Shown: one piece after another, positions 23,501-37,515 of the stretch
Position numbering within the stretch: the first letter of the stretch is position 1
How the letters are laid out: each line of letters opens with the position of its first letter
Assembly: GCA_024305405.1 (NCBI GenBank)
Contig: JAKNDB010000092.1
Coordinates: forward strand, 436,001-500,000
Reading direction: 5' to 3'
Length of the DNA: 64,000 nucleotides
Origin: Dirofilaria immitis
Taxonomy: Eukaryota > Nematoda > Chromadorea > Rhabditida > Onchocercidae
Translations under genes and position numbers: made by a program
The notes under the pieces: generated by a model
The model's input: the letters and a program-made list of their open reading frames with translations, nothing else
Told to the model about the DNA's origin: nothing
The model's database searches: none

Positions 23501-26500
23501 TACAGTGTTACCCGTATCTATTGCTACAGCAATGCCATTTTTTTCATCGACGAATTGAAAATGTCGCTTTCCATCTAACTCTTTCCATCCAGATACTGGC
23601 AGCGGTGAATTGAAACAAACGATTTCAAAAAGAACCACTGAATGTACTGATGGCCTGATTACATCCTTTACAGGAAACCGAAGAAATACGCTTAACTCCG
23701 GATTATTTCGATCCCATACCTTAATAAATGATGGCAAAATTTAAAAACGATAGTAAGAATGTAATTGCTTGCTTGTAATGAAAAGAAAAGGAATAAATTA
23801 CAAACAAACAATATGAAGAGTGTAGACTGAAATATGAGGTTAATAAAAAACAAAGAAGATAATAACTCACTTTAAACACTGTTTCGCCGAGATCTTTTAG
23901 ATGAATATCGAATGAACTGTTAGCATTGCCAGGATGGATTTCCGTCAGATCAAAGCTATAAAGGCGTATTAATCATTAGGAAGAACAACAAAATCAATAA
24001 GAAAGCATAATAGGAAAATCTTAACTTCATCTACGAACGATTTATACGAATTTTTGCACTTTTTCTTAAAACTACACAGTACTGCAAATTAAATAATTTC
24101 CTTATAACCACAGTTAGCATCTGATAATATATTATTTTTTTACTAAGGTTTGATTTCAGGAACGTTAACGAAAAAAAATTAATAGCTGTGAAAACATGAT
24201 TTAACAAAATAACTCACCGATGAGGTCTGTAATTTAGCGAATGCTTTACAGAGTCGAACAAACGGCCGAAATGGTCTCGTGATTCAACATCGATATGGAG
24301 ACGATAACCGAGAGGAAAAACTGTTAACGGTTTTTCTAGCACTTCAGAACACTTCACCTTCAGATGGAGAGATACTATCGGAGTAACCTATAATTTTCAT
24401 CTTTAAAAGTAAGTTCATTAATATTACACTAACAAAACATAGAGAAGAATACACACAGTAAAATTAAAATATATTTCAGAGGATCGATCTTATTTACTAA
24501 AATCTGATGAATGGATTTATATTACGAACAATGGATTTCCCTACAAAATAAGAAAGTTTTGCTAAAAAATTAATTCATATAACTCACGGAAACTGGTAAA
24601 TATATAAGCTCCTTATGAGGATATTTTGTTTCTTTTAATACCAAAGCAGCATCACCAACTGTACGAGCTAGTAAAGTGCTGTTGCTATCACCAATAATTG
24701 ATATGCAACTAGAAAGCTCAGGTGGCACCATAAACTGCACTGAACTATCCTTTCTGAAAACATTAAATATGCTATAATAATATCTTTCTATGCTTTTATT
24801 CATTTTAATATAAAAGGAAAATCGTAATAAATGAACGATTTAAAAAAAAGTCACAAGAAAAGTTTTGAATCTCTAATACCAAAAAGTACTACGAAATCCG
24901 GTTTTGATGATTATGGTTTGCAGTTCTTAAGAAAAACGCGTAATGAAAAAAATTACATATAGCTCTTTCACAGTTGCAATTAATACCCCATTATTATTAT
25001 TATCGGGAACTGCGTAATAAGGACATCGAGAAGGACCAATAAAAATAAGCATGATTCCGGTATTACCTGTTACTTTTTAAATCAAGTTCTGCATCCGGAG
25101 AGAGGCGCAACATGTGAGGGTATCGCGGTGGAATCGTCAATTGTAACGGTTCAATGACAGTCACTATCAACTGATCTTCATAATATTTGACTTCGTTGGA
25201 GAATGCATTTGAATTTTTAGGAGAAGTCACTAACACATGAATCATTGCTTGTCCAACTGCCAGTGCTTCTAGTTCTATATGAAATCGATTTTCAGGTGAC
25301 TCAGTTATGAAAGTCTGCAAATGATATTATTGTTGAAAGAATAATTACTCTAGTTATGATTATGAAATCCAAATCAACAGAAATTTTAACTTGTTCTACC
25401 AATTCATAAACTTTTAGCTGCAACCGATTTGCAACCTATCAATAGAAAATGGTACACTACACTGTCTTTTTCATTTAATAGGAATATAATAGCCAAATAG
25501 AAGTTAATTAAAAAATAAAGCTCCTAATGCAGTCTTTTCGCAAATCTTATCTCGGTACTGCTAATACTTACATCAACTGACGATACGATTTCGATGACGC
25601 CTGGTGTAGTGATCTTCCATATGATCTTTAACGGATATAATGCTCCACCAAATGAAAATGGTGTTTCATGTTCATTAAGACCATCAATGCGAGCCCATCC
25701 TTTTTGACCGACTTGTATTTGTGATGTGGAGAGTTGTATATGGACTCCGGTAAGTTTCACTGTTTTAACAACAACGTAATCCTGAAATAGTTGTTCTCTT
25801 AAATATCTCTATAGCCAATATGAATCTTAAGGCATTATTTAAATTCCTTCTAAATGCACAAAATATGTTCCATATCAATGAAAAAATAAAGCAAAAATGA
25901 AGATACTTCAATGGATGGAGAATTGCTATCCAGGCTAACAGAGCCTACAATTTTCGCATATCCAACTGCTTTACTTGTTATCAACCCATCTGATCTCACA
26001 ACAGCCACTGAAGTATTGTTGAGACGATACTGCACAGATGGCAACGGCTGCGGTCCACCAGATATTTCTAACTGCAACGATATTACCATGAGAGTGGTGA
26101 ATCATTTTTCTTACATAATAACATTTGATTCTGCTGGCAACAATACTTTAAAAGTAAAATTTTATATATTCCATTACAGTATTTACACATTCCAATTCCT
26201 ATATTACATTAATTAACAAAATACAGCAAAGTAATCTTGGTTGTAAAATGGCCGTTCAAAATTCTCTGACAGTTTTACTAATTAAGGGTCAATATCAAAT
26301 GAATTGTAGTACCTGAAAAACAGAATCAGGAATAAGAGTTATCAATTTTGGTTGCAACTGTAATGGCGCATAAACTTGAATGTTATGAGACTGGCTTTGC
26401 AATATTCGCCCAGTAGCCTGTTGAGCGGAAGCGCGAAGTGTTACAACACCAACAACATTACCTCGTAAAATGTAATGTAGAGCGTCAATCCTTAAATAAA

Positions 26501-29500
26501 TATTTGCATCATTCATAAGCAGCACCCTTAAAAATTTATATACTGAATGATAAGCATCATCTATTCATATAGCAAGAATATATATGGCATATTCTCAAGA
26601 AAAAATATTTCTTTTGGACAAAAATATAAAAAAAAAGACAAAATACCTGGTTATAATTATGATATTAGATGATGCATTCAGTTGTACATTCATGATATCA
26701 GCATCGTCTGTTAGAAAGAAAAGACCTTCCATATCACGAACTTTAAGTTGTAATTCCTGTTCGGTATCTAACGCTACCTAAATTACGAGATTCATTTAAA
26801 GTGTTATTTACGAATCAAAAAGCAGTGAATTAAAAACAATTAATGATGAATACTGATTGGTCAGAATTGCAAAGTCGAGGTCATTTTCAGTCTTACTAGT
26901 TTGTGAGAAAAATTGAGACGAAATTAAATCTTATGATATCAATGCTTCAAAAGTCTTACAAAAGTGTGAAATTTAGTAAAATTTGTACTTACAAATTCAG
27001 GTGCTTCGATCAAAATCTCTTCCACATCTGTCACTGAAATCTTAGCTGTGAAATTCTTGTTGAGACACAAATCCGTAAATTCGAGCTTCGATTTGCCAAC
27101 GGCTACTGGACTCACCTTTAAAGGATATTATCATATTACTGTAGGTAGTGGTTTGATATGACTATATGACTATATTTAGAATGGAACTACTGCTATAATG
27201 TTTTAGTCAAATTGAAAGACATGTAACGAGACTATTATCAAGTGACCCAATTTTTTTAATCATATACTCGCATAGAAAGGTAATACAGCTTCCTCACCTT
27301 CATAATTCCACTGGACATCTCAGTCTCCAGTATTCTTGAATCATAAGCTACCAAAGCAAAGTGTCCTGAGCCACATTTCAATTGAATAGTTTTTGAAGCT
27401 CTTTTCTCGTTTAGCAACACGACCATAGATGGTACTGCTTTCGCGTCTTCGACCAGATTTATTTCCATCTTACTTTGCAATTCATGTAGCAAATGAAATT
27501 GTCGACTTCCAACCTTATATCCTCGAGCTGTTACAATGATTTCTATTGTACCAATAATTTCACGTGGTTTCAGAATGCCACGTACTAAAATTTGAATGGT
27601 TCAAATACAATGCGATAAATATTGATTGTTCCCTAACTTATCGATTGGGAAAAATTTTCTGAAAAGTTTTAAAGATGTCAGCGCTATGCTGATAAAGAAA
27701 AACAAAATATAGACGAAAGAAGTGCCCATTATCCTAAGTAAACAAATATTATAATTAATATCAGAAGTGATTTGATAATTCTTTTATTTCCTATCAAATC
27801 AAAGGAGGACTTCAAATGAAGCGCTTATAATAGATGTATATAAAAGAACTTGCCTTCACTTAATTCATCTTTATCTTCTTCAATGTGTGCGATATCTTTA
27901 TTACTTACTTTCCAATTCACTTTCAAAGAAGTCAACGAATCAAGTTGCTTCTCTAATCCCATCGACGGTCCGGATTCGCAATGTCCGAAAGCTGATACCG
28001 TTAATGTAGATGGTTGCTTATAACTAGCAGCACGCTACAATAAATAAACTAAGAGTAAACATATTTTCAAGACTTTTCCCAAATTTTCTGAACAAAAGGA
28101 CCAACTTTCTTAGATAAATCGAATTAAAAACTACTTAAGTTGAAAAAGATTTTATTATCAAAAAAGAGCAAACCACGCTAGTTGGACATTTGCTTTGATG
28201 AGACCTTGACAAAGATAAGGACAGTCGTGTGGGCATACCACAACATACTCTTATCTTTGTTTCAGCCTTAGCAGGTAGTGGATTTGTGTAAGAAGCTTCA
28301 TTACCAACAACGACCACAATAAGCTGAAAAAGAATGATAATGTATTCTAAAACGGCTCTAAAACAATAATTCATTCTGAAGAATCAACTTTTATAGCACT
28401 AACGATTATAATCAATGAATGGGATTAATTGAAATAAACTGCTCAAAACATAAAGCTTTGCTAGAAATTTCTCACATGAACATATCATTTATGGTCATAC
28501 ATCCAAGAGAAGCCCAGTCAGTGATTAAACAATCTGCATATACTTTAGTTGATACAGTATAAAGAACTTACCACGTCTCCTTTATTATCCTTACACATGG
28601 CAATAGTATGCCCGTCTTCAGAAGAAAAGTCAACATTGGTGATCAAATTTGATGCTTCACTGTAGATCACTGCAAAGTAACATATATAGAGATATAAAAA
28701 TTTAGCTCCAATCGACGACAAAAATTGAATTTAGATTTTAAAATAATTACGATAAAACAAATTGCTAAATTACATTTCGAATAATATTTCGATGGATCCA
28801 GAATCCACGGTCTCGGACCACCAGATGTACGGATAATAAATTTACTGCCGAGCATAACAAATATTTCTGCAGATGTTTCCATCTAAAACTTGCTAATTTA
28901 TTGAATGCAAAAAAATCCTCCATATTTAATATTCACCCTTTCTCAAAATATATGATAAACGGTAACCAACAATAACAGTGATATTTATATCCAATAAAAC
29001 ACTTTAATTATAGAAAATACTAAGACTGAATATATGGTATGCAAGAATAAACCTTCAAAGGAAGATATGCAGAAATCTGAGTCGACGCAGACATATTTCC
29101 AAACTGAACGGTTGCAACGGTATCACCAGAAGCAACAGCAGTAAGTATAAAACCGCAGCAACTATCATCGTTTGCAGGCACTTTTTCACAATTTTCTGAA
29201 CATTCACTAATTCATAATATAGTACATCAAAATTTTCAAGTATTCATTCGCATTATCACTATATCATTAAATTTCGGACTTTTCATTAAATAATTTACCT
29301 GATGCTATCCGAAAAATATTACTGTCTTTTATCTTCATCGATAAATCAACACGACGACAATCAGATATAATCACTTTTCTACCTCCTGAACTCGCGTAAA
29401 GAGAAATATATAGGATTAAGTCACTACCGACCTGAAATATATCAACTGAACTAGTTTAGTCCTACAAAATAATATTTTGTTTTTCAGTTCTTGTGTCTAA

Positions 29501-32500
29501 AATATTGAAAATTCTTCAATTTTTCTTTATTTAATAAATGATAATAACGATATCGACTTTTTTAAGTATGTGAGAAGCCGTTTTGAAATGTACGGTAGCC
29601 ATCAATGTACGGTATATTAAATAAAGAAAGCCTTGTGTTATAAAATAACTGTTTAATAATAATTTGCTGATTTTGTTTGCTGAACTGCAATAGAGAGAAA
29701 AATTTTACTGCATCAACATTTAGGAAATCTTGAATTTAATATACTTCAGCTTCCAGATGCGACTTGCCGAAAGCGATTCCCGTTGGTTGTAAGACCTGGA
29801 CAACTGCTTTTCCAGAATGAGCACTATTTTGAATATCCTGTGCAATCACCTCTGTCTCACCGAGATTTCCGGTCAGCAGAATTCCACTAGAATCTACTGA
29901 AGCAACCTCTGGATGCATGCTTGACCACGTGAATGAGCCTGTGCCTCCTCGTGCCTGAAGGAGAGATTTTATTCCATATGATTTTATTTCCATATGATAG
30001 AGATTTTATTCCATATAAATTAGATAAAAGAATGACATCTCAATCATGATATTTAGAATAAATCACAGAAAACAAACCAAAAGTTTCTTAAAATGAATTT
30101 TTTGGCATCGATATATGGAAATGCAACGAATGGCGGTATTACTTCAATAGGTTCTGATATTACTGCAGTTACTTCATCTTTTATCGATGGTGACATCCTT
30201 AATTCTCTTTCCTGCAAGATAGAAATTTTGAGTGAGTTATTTTGATGGTATTTATATTCATCTGCATATGTATAAATAAACAAATGAGAACTGAAAATCA
30301 ATAAACAGTTAAATTTTCATAAATCATAACAAAAGCTATAATGTCCTGCCACTTGAAAATACTGGTAATATCAAAAGTCTAACCGGACTTATGACTGATA
30401 TGAATGCTGCTCGCAATTTCACAGTTCCACTCTTTATAGTTTTAACATTAAAATATGATCCATTTTGTGATTTACTAATTATTTTGAAGTATTCTTCAGA
30501 TATAGCACTCTCGAAAATTGCATTCTATAAGATATATTATCGAAAGTTATATTAAGTAATAAAGAAAAGATCTGAAAAAAGTGGTGTTCAATGACAGGAA
30601 AAAGAAAAAACTGAAGTGATAAAATATGAAACTGACCTCCGGAATATACATGACATTGTTATCAGCATCATTTACAACAAAAGAAATATCATATTCGTGT
30701 CCCACTTCTAGATACCATGAATTGCCGCTGATTTTGATATACAAACTTGATGGTTCAACAACATGGATTCGAGCAGTTGGAGGTTTTAAAGTACTTAATA
30801 ATTTAATATCTGAAATAAAGAACCATATTTTTGTATCCATTTATAAATCAGCACGCTTTAAATGGAAAATATCTCTTTTATTACCATGAATTTTAAAAAC
30901 TAAACTGCATATATTGCCTTAAAAATAAGCATAATATATTATTTCTGCATTTTATGTCACCGTTGCAATCGATAAAATAACTAAAAAAAACTAAATAAAA
31001 TAGCATAAATTCTAAGTCAATATTAAGCTGATGATTTGTTTTATATGAAAATGAAAAATATAACAAAACGACAATATTTCGTTTTATATTAAGAAAAATC
31101 TCACTTTCGTCAATTAATGATATCTCGGTTGTTCCATAATTTATAGCTGTGACTATAGATGATAATGAATCCAATGAACAGATTTCCAAATCCTTAATAA
31201 ATAGCTGATATTGTCTTGACGGTAATTGTATTGCTGCAACATGATGTATATAATTAGTGTAATGAATGATAAATACAGTTTTGAAATATATTCGAAACAA
31301 ATTAAAGATATAGACGAGAGAAACATAAAAATCTTGCCTTCTGTAACACTCTGTTTAACTATTTCTGCAGCGTAATGTACATGTGATCCAAGTGGAAGAA
31401 ATACATCTTGAGAAGGTATCAGTAGGAGATTCGCGACTACTATGAAGTCCACTTCTTGGGGTCCCACATCCTTAAAAGAAAATCACTGGACTGTCCAAAA
31501 ATATTGTTATTAACCAAAATTGATTGATATAACAAACGTAAATTATGGAAGGCACGATAACAAACTTTGAAATGCGATTCAACCAGCTTCGCTTTCAGAG
31601 CAGCAGTACCTGTGGATATACCTTCAACTAAGATCACATGGCCTGAAAATACGAAAAAAATAAAATACCAGGAGGTATTTAAAATGTATGGATAATCTGG
31701 TAGGCTTCTTATTTCCTTAGTGATACCTTTTTGATTTATCAATACTTATAAACAAGAAGTATAACTAAACAGAGCACATAAAAAATGGAATCAAGCTGAA
31801 ATGAAGATTAGCTTTCTAGAGAATAGCGTTTTCCAACAAATAATAGACAAGTTATCGAATAAATATGTATATGGGCATAAAAATGTATTTCGCATATTTT
31901 TGGGAGCATTACTAATCTTTTTTATAATTAATAAGTTTTAGGGAAAATAAAAACTAACCGCGTTTCTTATTTTCTTCTAGTAAACGCACGCCATCAGGTG
32001 CTTCGTATTTTGACTGTGAAAATGGTACAATCCGCAGAGGTTTTTCCGACAAAGACGATGATTGTAAATGCCACTCAAATGGAATTCCTCCGAGACTTGT
32101 GAACATATCACCTATAAATTTTTATTTGGATTTTAACATAGTAATTTATGAGGACAACTGGCATTAAAATTTCAGCAAGGAAAAAGTACAGAATGTATTT
32201 CTCATTAGTAATGTCTTCAAGTTTAAGTGGCAATCCAAAACAAAGAACTGGATATCAAAAAAAAGTACAGGATAGGATACAAATCCTTAGTACTTAATTT
32301 ATTTTCCAAGTAATTTAAAATTGTTGATCCTGACGAATATTATTCTGTTTTGACAAATGCTATTATAATTTACCGGTAAAATCAAAGCAATATCATATCT
32401 ATCAAATACTAAGCAATAACTTCGAAACCTTTAGAACAGAATTCGAGCATCCTTTAATTAATAGATGGAACGCTTATAAGAAATCCGTCGCATAATTTTT

Positions 32501-33587
32501 CTAATTTCCAATTTACTTTAAAATTCAATGAATTAGAAGTGATAATCAAACACCAACCTTCCGCATTATACGCTTGCACAGCAATTTTTGCCGGTGAAGC
32601 ATCTAGAAATAAGACTTTCGTAGTAGTTGAAACTGCTATGCTTCGTATCACGTCAACTGTCACGCCACAGCTTAAAACTATGCCAGCGTCTGCAAAAAAA
32701 CCAAACATTTGCAGCAATGCGTTTACAAAACCCCATAGAATCAATTAAGATATTACAATGCGGTAAATAAAAGGATTTCCATCACTGAAGAAGTTCTTGG
32801 TAAATATCAAAATTTGACTGAATATTTTTTCAGAAATGTCATTTAATTGGGAAGTTCAAAAATTAAATGACAGTATAAAAAAGCAACCGAAATCAGCAAA
32901 ACTTATGGTAATAAACTTAATTGATAAAGCATTAGATCAGCAAACATCATTAATGAAGTTCTAAATGGCAACCGAATATGGAAGATTATAAGCATAAGTA
33001 TTAAAAAAACAAACACAATCGAAAGCAAATTTCGATGATTCCTACACAAATTAGTTAAGTATAACCTTTATCTTCCGCAAAAACAACAGCCGTTTGCTCC
33101 TCGGCATATTTTGAAGTTGCGGCAATCTGAGCCGTTGCTGAACATCCTTTCGTTCCTACCGGATTTACCGGTTTTACCGACACAGTATCAGGCCGAGTCG
33201 ATCGCCTAAAATAATTACACATTAACTACTTCGAGAAACTACGAACCAACCGTTTTAATTAAATCAAAAATCCTCTTAATATTTGATTTTGGTATACCTA
33301 ATATTGAGCACTCAATTTGACATATTCAATATGTATATATATTCTAGCACTTATTTCCTCAATGAATTTGAAGAATCTAATTCAATAACTTCATAAAACT
33401 ATTCCATAAGATATATATACCATGTAAAGCATCCATTTGCCGGATCACTAACAACTAGGTCAAAGGTTACATGAACACTAGGATGATAAGGTAATAATAC
33501 TCGTGGCACATTCAACCGGTAACCATCTGCAGTCAGAACTGAATACCATAATAATAACCGAAACAATAAACAATTAATTGCAAACAT
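20538..33587 (-). CDS. NUP210: nuclear pore membrane glycoprotein gp210 (NUP210 / npp-12 orthologue)
   Basis: A large many-exon gene on the minus strand. Exon 1 (33421-33587) encodes a signal peptide (MFAINCLLFRLLLWYSVLTA) followed by LNVPRVLLPYHPSVHV, the conserved gp210 lumenal start. Later exons match the family in order: CFTWRSTRPDTVSVKPV, FAEDK (33066-33205), DAGIVLSCGVTVDVI (32558-32689), GGIPFEWHL (about 32 kb), GTGSFTWSSMHPEVASVDS (29.9 kb), SGGPRPWILDPSKYY (28.8 kb) and a bacterial Ig-like (BIG2) segment SDGLITSKAVGYAKIVG (25.9 kb). A single membrane segment, VCVTLFTAGILIAIIG, lies near the C-terminus (about 21.25 kb). A short pore-side tail carries LGSPNLSPLSNRSSRSAGSP and ends LLRKRHLM. 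The family anchors the nuclear pore in the nuclear membrane, with a huge lumenal Ig-like region. Exons 1-3 were checked base by base and are in phase; later boundaries are approximate. Identification is firm. Confidence 0.93.
22481..23150 (+). pseudogene. decayed ORF nested antisense in a gp210 intron
   Basis: The roughly 1.2-kb intron between the gp210 exons near 22.25 and 23.45 kb holds protein-like sequence on the opposite strand. The first open block starts at the ATG at 22480 (MPQIYKTKQIPYLIWEEKLN and KHLLFYEIDSTIKGAS). After a stop, a second block follows in another frame (SYDLYEPQLCGIPQESIRLI, then RNICYKYEKERSIVKFLNFF), and a third shows VVPKKNGVTLQGQYC. The pieces lie in several frames with stops between them, and composition is more protein-like than the flanking intron. 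I do not recognise the protein. It looks like an inserted gene or retrocopy that has decayed. Indel errors in the assembly could exaggerate the damage. Confidence 0.35.
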
Positions 33588-34206
33588 TTACCTGAAATAT
33601 ATGCATAGCATTAAGGACTGTAACGATATCTTCTCCTAATCACATAATTAATAATTAACATGCCAAAATCTAATATAAATATCACTTCATGATATCCCGA
33701 TGATCCTTGCAATATTACACTCTTAACTAATGCACTATTGGTCTGTTTATATAGTGATATTTATTGCAGGTTCAATATTAATCATTAAGATAGACTGAGA
33801 AAAAGACAGTTATTTAATTGAAGAGGAAAATTAATTAAAAAAAAAAAGGAACAAAAGAAAGAACGAATGAAATTTTTTTAATTAAATTAATTAATGCAAT
33901 ATTATAAATCTTAAGAAATTCAATACAAACCACTTTAGTGCGAATTAAAGGATAAAATTTAATACAGGAAATGATAAAATTACAGAAATAAGAAGGACAT
34001 ATTAGGGGAATAAACAAAATATCATATCACTAAATTTAAATTAAGCTAAATTTGAATTAATTTGACATATGATACTCTTAATTCAGATTCACAACTCGTA
34101 ATAAAAGATGTAAGGTTTGCAGAATTGATAAATTGATAAGTTAAAATGATTGATAAGAATATTAGACGTTAAAAATATTTAAGACTCCCGAATTTACAAT
34201 GCAATC
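33588..34206. other. spacer between two minus-strand genes
   Basis: A 619-bp gap between the stop of the upstream membrane-protein gene and the gp210 ATG, both on the minus strand. It must contain the gp210 5' region. No distinct motif was seen. Confidence 0.45.
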
Positions 34207-37199
34207 CTAGAATATTCGAAATGGAACCCAAAGAAAACGATCGCTTCCCAGTCCGAACCGCGAAACACCCGGAATTCCAATCTCATTAAGTAGTGCCATC
34301 GACTGATACGCTCTTCGGCTTGTTAAAGGATTTTCGGTCAGAACCTTTGACATCGAGACTTGAAAGCTAATGATTGCGGTAGTAATAAATTAGGAAGAAA
34401 GTTTAAAATTTTACATGAAACAAGATGACATTTCTGCCTGAGATATGCATATATGTACCGAATAATGGAAATGATGAAGAAGGATGAAATATTGCGGGAA
34501 ATATAAAAATTTCGAAAAAAATATTGCGAAAATGATGAGGGAATGCAATATTTGTAATTTTCATTATACAAACAATATATGTGCAGGATGATTTTTAAAT
34601 TTTATTAAAGTAATAATTTAGCATAAATTCATTAGTTTATTTGAAAAAAAAAGAAAAATTTAAAGCATTTTGATCTTTCCAATTACTTAATAGTTTTGGT
34701 ATTCAATTCTCAATTTTTTAAATATTTTCATAAATTATCAATGGTAGTAAAATAATTTATCATTGTTAATCTTATAGAATTTCCCAAAACCTATTGAAAG
34801 CTTTTTTAAAAAAGCTTTTCTAAAAATTTTAGTTTTTAATTTTTAGCTATTTGAATTTTAATGATAAAATGAAATTCGGCCAAAAGGAAGTAAATTTATA
34901 CTTTCCTGAATTTGTATTTTATTTTTCAATGTATATTTATACGTACAGCTTTTTTATTCCAATTCTCACTTTCATTCAATCTTAATTATAGTAATTGTGT
35001 ATTAAATATATTTTCATTTTTGATCTTTCCGATTATGGTAATTGTGTACTGAATATATTGCTATTTTTGATCTCTTAGATTATCTTTAAAACATTTCAGC
35101 AATCAAGCAAACTTATCTTACGCAAACATATTCAAGACTTCAAGAATACTGCATGAATAATCTGCAGTACAATACAGGATGATTCATTGAATTTTATGGA
35201 TTATAAAATGACAATTATATATATACCTGCTATTTTCTCATAGGAGATTTTAAAAATCTAATCAAAAAATATTGTAATTTCTGCCACCTCAGTTTGAATC
35301 CTGAATCCATGAAGTCCGATTTTTTCCGAACACTTTTTTCTTATGCATTTCATTTATGTCTTCAATAATGGTTTAAATTATGGAAAAATTAATCAAAATG
35401 AAGAGGAATAGAGTAATCGACCATAATGTTGAATTTTCAGTAAAAATGATTATCATCGGTCTTGGTATAATTGTATTACTTTAAATAATGTATTTTTCAT
35501 TTGCTGATAATAGTAACCCTAAAAGCAACCGCATACTTTGAACGTCTTCATAAAAAAATGGCGTAAGATAATCAACACCTACAATCACTAGAGCTGTTGT
35601 AATAACACAGGAAATTACCCAATAAGTCCAACCAACAAAAAGGCCATTGTAGAACCAAAAGCGCTACATTTGACGGTGAAATATATGATCAGGTAGAAAA
35701 AATTATGTTTGCTTGTGATTTCCATAAATGACAGTCTGAAAGAGCATTTATGTTACGGACTTTGAAATGAAATCAATCTGTCTGGTTGCCATTTCATTTT
35801 CGGTATATCTTTAAATTCTATCATGATAATATATTATCTCATTCATGATAAATTCATATGGTGAAGTGATGCACTGAAACAAGCGAAGTTTTGTTTAAAT
35901 TTGACTGCAATTGAAATAATTTCGAATTATTTGTACGAAAATCATAAAACGATAAGGTTAATTGCTGAAAAATTATAAAGGGAATAGTTTCAGCGAAACA
36001 CTGAAATGAATGATTAATCAATACTCATTTTTGATTAATAAAATTTTTGATCTAATCGCTTGCTGAAATTGTTTCATTTGTTTTAAAAACGGAATGATAA
36101 CGTTTCCCATTTCTTCCTTCAAGCGCTATATTCTTACAAGTATTTAACCTTGTCATATCTTCCATTTCTGGTCATATTAATACTGATGATGATTCAATGC
36201 AAAACGAAATAGAATCAGAATAAAAAATATAGATATCATGCTTAGAATGCTTCTTAATAATTCTGTGCCAAAATTTTCCGCTATAGATAAGCAACTGAAT
36301 TTTGGCGCTTGAAATAGCCAGTTTTCATCATTTCATATTCCATTGGAGTATTGAATGTATATAATAAAACTTTTCGTGTGTATCGTTTTATTTGGCTCTC
36401 TAATTGACACTAAAAACTGCCCTTGTGGGTGACCTTTTGTGATTGATAATGATTATTTGTTTTCAATCCGAAAAAGCAATGATGTTTGGAACAATGTGCT
36501 AATATACTGGTTTTTATGGTTTTTATTATTTCAAATGACTTTTATTGAGGTTAGCAATTCCGATGCTCATTGAAGCTGAAAATTTATCTAGAAAAAGGAT
36601 TCTGATGTTATGTAGCATTCGTTTATCATTGGTTGTTTATTAATGTTAATAAAAGCTGATGATATATTCTGAATTACTCAGATTATTTCAAATCAATGTG
36701 GTATTAAACAGATTTTATTCAATTGAGAAATAATGAACATTTGTAATAAATATTTTTGGTTTGAGATCAGAAAGAATCACTAAAATCGTATAAATGTCTG
36801 GAATTATTTCCTCTGCAAAAGTTTCAAATTATATAAAGTATACGAAACAATCATTTTGCTTTTATCGTTGAAAAAAATGAAATTGCGATGAGAACCAAAG
36901 CCTTCGTTCTGGATTTAATATCTCCAGACACAAGTTGTATGTGAGGATTTACTGTGCAATATAAAATGTAAGCTAAAACTGGCCATATTAATGAGTTCCA
37001 AAAAGTGCTCTATTTTACACGTTCTAACAAACGCCGCTATTTCTAATAGTCGCATAACTGTACCAGGATCCTCCCTTTACGCGGTAGAAGAGAGTCCTGA
37101 GCGCCAAAGCCGTTTTAAAAGACATGCAACGAAGTCGTTTGAATCGACATATTGGATTGTATTTGGTTTCGCTTTTCCTTTTCCGTATGATGCCGTCAT
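34207..37199 (-). CDS. small single-pass membrane protein, about 145 aa, family unknown
   Basis: Four minus-strand exons close in phase: 37081-37199 (ATG; MTASYGKGKAKPNTIQYV and VACLLKRLWRSGLSST), a 25-nt microexon at 35757-35781 (QIDFISKS), 35530-35663 (RFWFYNGLFVGWTYWV plus a hydrophobic run) and 34207-34366 (TAG). The third exon forms one clear membrane segment around VISCVITTALVIVGV, flanked by aromatic residues. The last exon is soluble and conserved-looking (NPLTSRRAYQSMALLNEIGI; GVSRFGLGSDRF). There is no signal peptide, so the protein is probably a signal-anchor type. I do not recognise the family. The third exon can also be read through its donor to a stop at 35481, a possible short isoform. 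The microexon is the weakest part. Its first exon and first intron lie in copy A of the local duplication. Confidence 0.55.
34984..35080. repeat. two-copy tandem repeat, about 48 bp unit
   Basis: The phrase ATTATAGTAATTGTGTATTA followed by an AATATATTTTCATTTTTGAT-like block recurs immediately, with substitutions (ATTATGGTAATTGTGTACTG and so on). It is intronic to the small membrane-protein gene. Confidence 0.7.
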
Positions 37200-37273
37200 C
37201 AAAGTTGTCTTATTGATCTCATTAAATTTGTGTTATTGATATTGTAATCGCTGTATTCATCTATCGTAATGAA

Positions 37274-37295
37274 GGTTTAATTATTTAAATTTGAG
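37274..37295 (+). ncRNA. possible degenerate spliced-leader (SL1)-like sequence
   Basis: GGTTTAATTATTTAAATTTG followed by AG and then GT resembles the conserved nematode SL1 leader (18 of 22 positions by eye; the differences are C-to-T and G-to-A changes), including the donor GT at the leader end. No convincing downstream Sm site or stem was seen. It could be a decayed SL RNA copy or a chance match in A+T-rich DNA. Confidence 0.2.
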
Positions 37296-37515
37296 GTGAT
37301 ACCATTGAAAAACAGAAAGGACCTTAATCTTTACCACGGTTAAAGAAGATCGATGACGGTTTCCATTTTACTGTTAGCACTAGATTAAAACAATTTTTAA
37401 TGCTAATTTGGTGATTCAGAAATTCTGTCATCATTTCATTTCAGTGAATCATCGAAATAGTTTCGAATAGTTGAACCTGTCTTTGCAGTACATGTGCTTG
37501 TATTTGTGTCACAAT

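Noticed and set aside
25911..26216. Plus-strand ORFs inside gp210 (also 30626-30889 and 32539-32748).
   Set aside because: They are antisense shadows of gp210 coding exons.
36991..37239. Plus-strand ORF (ESPERQSRFKRHATKSFEST).
   Set aside because: It is antisense to the minus-strand first exon (MTASYGKGKAKPN), which begins with ATG and has a usable donor and in-phase partners.
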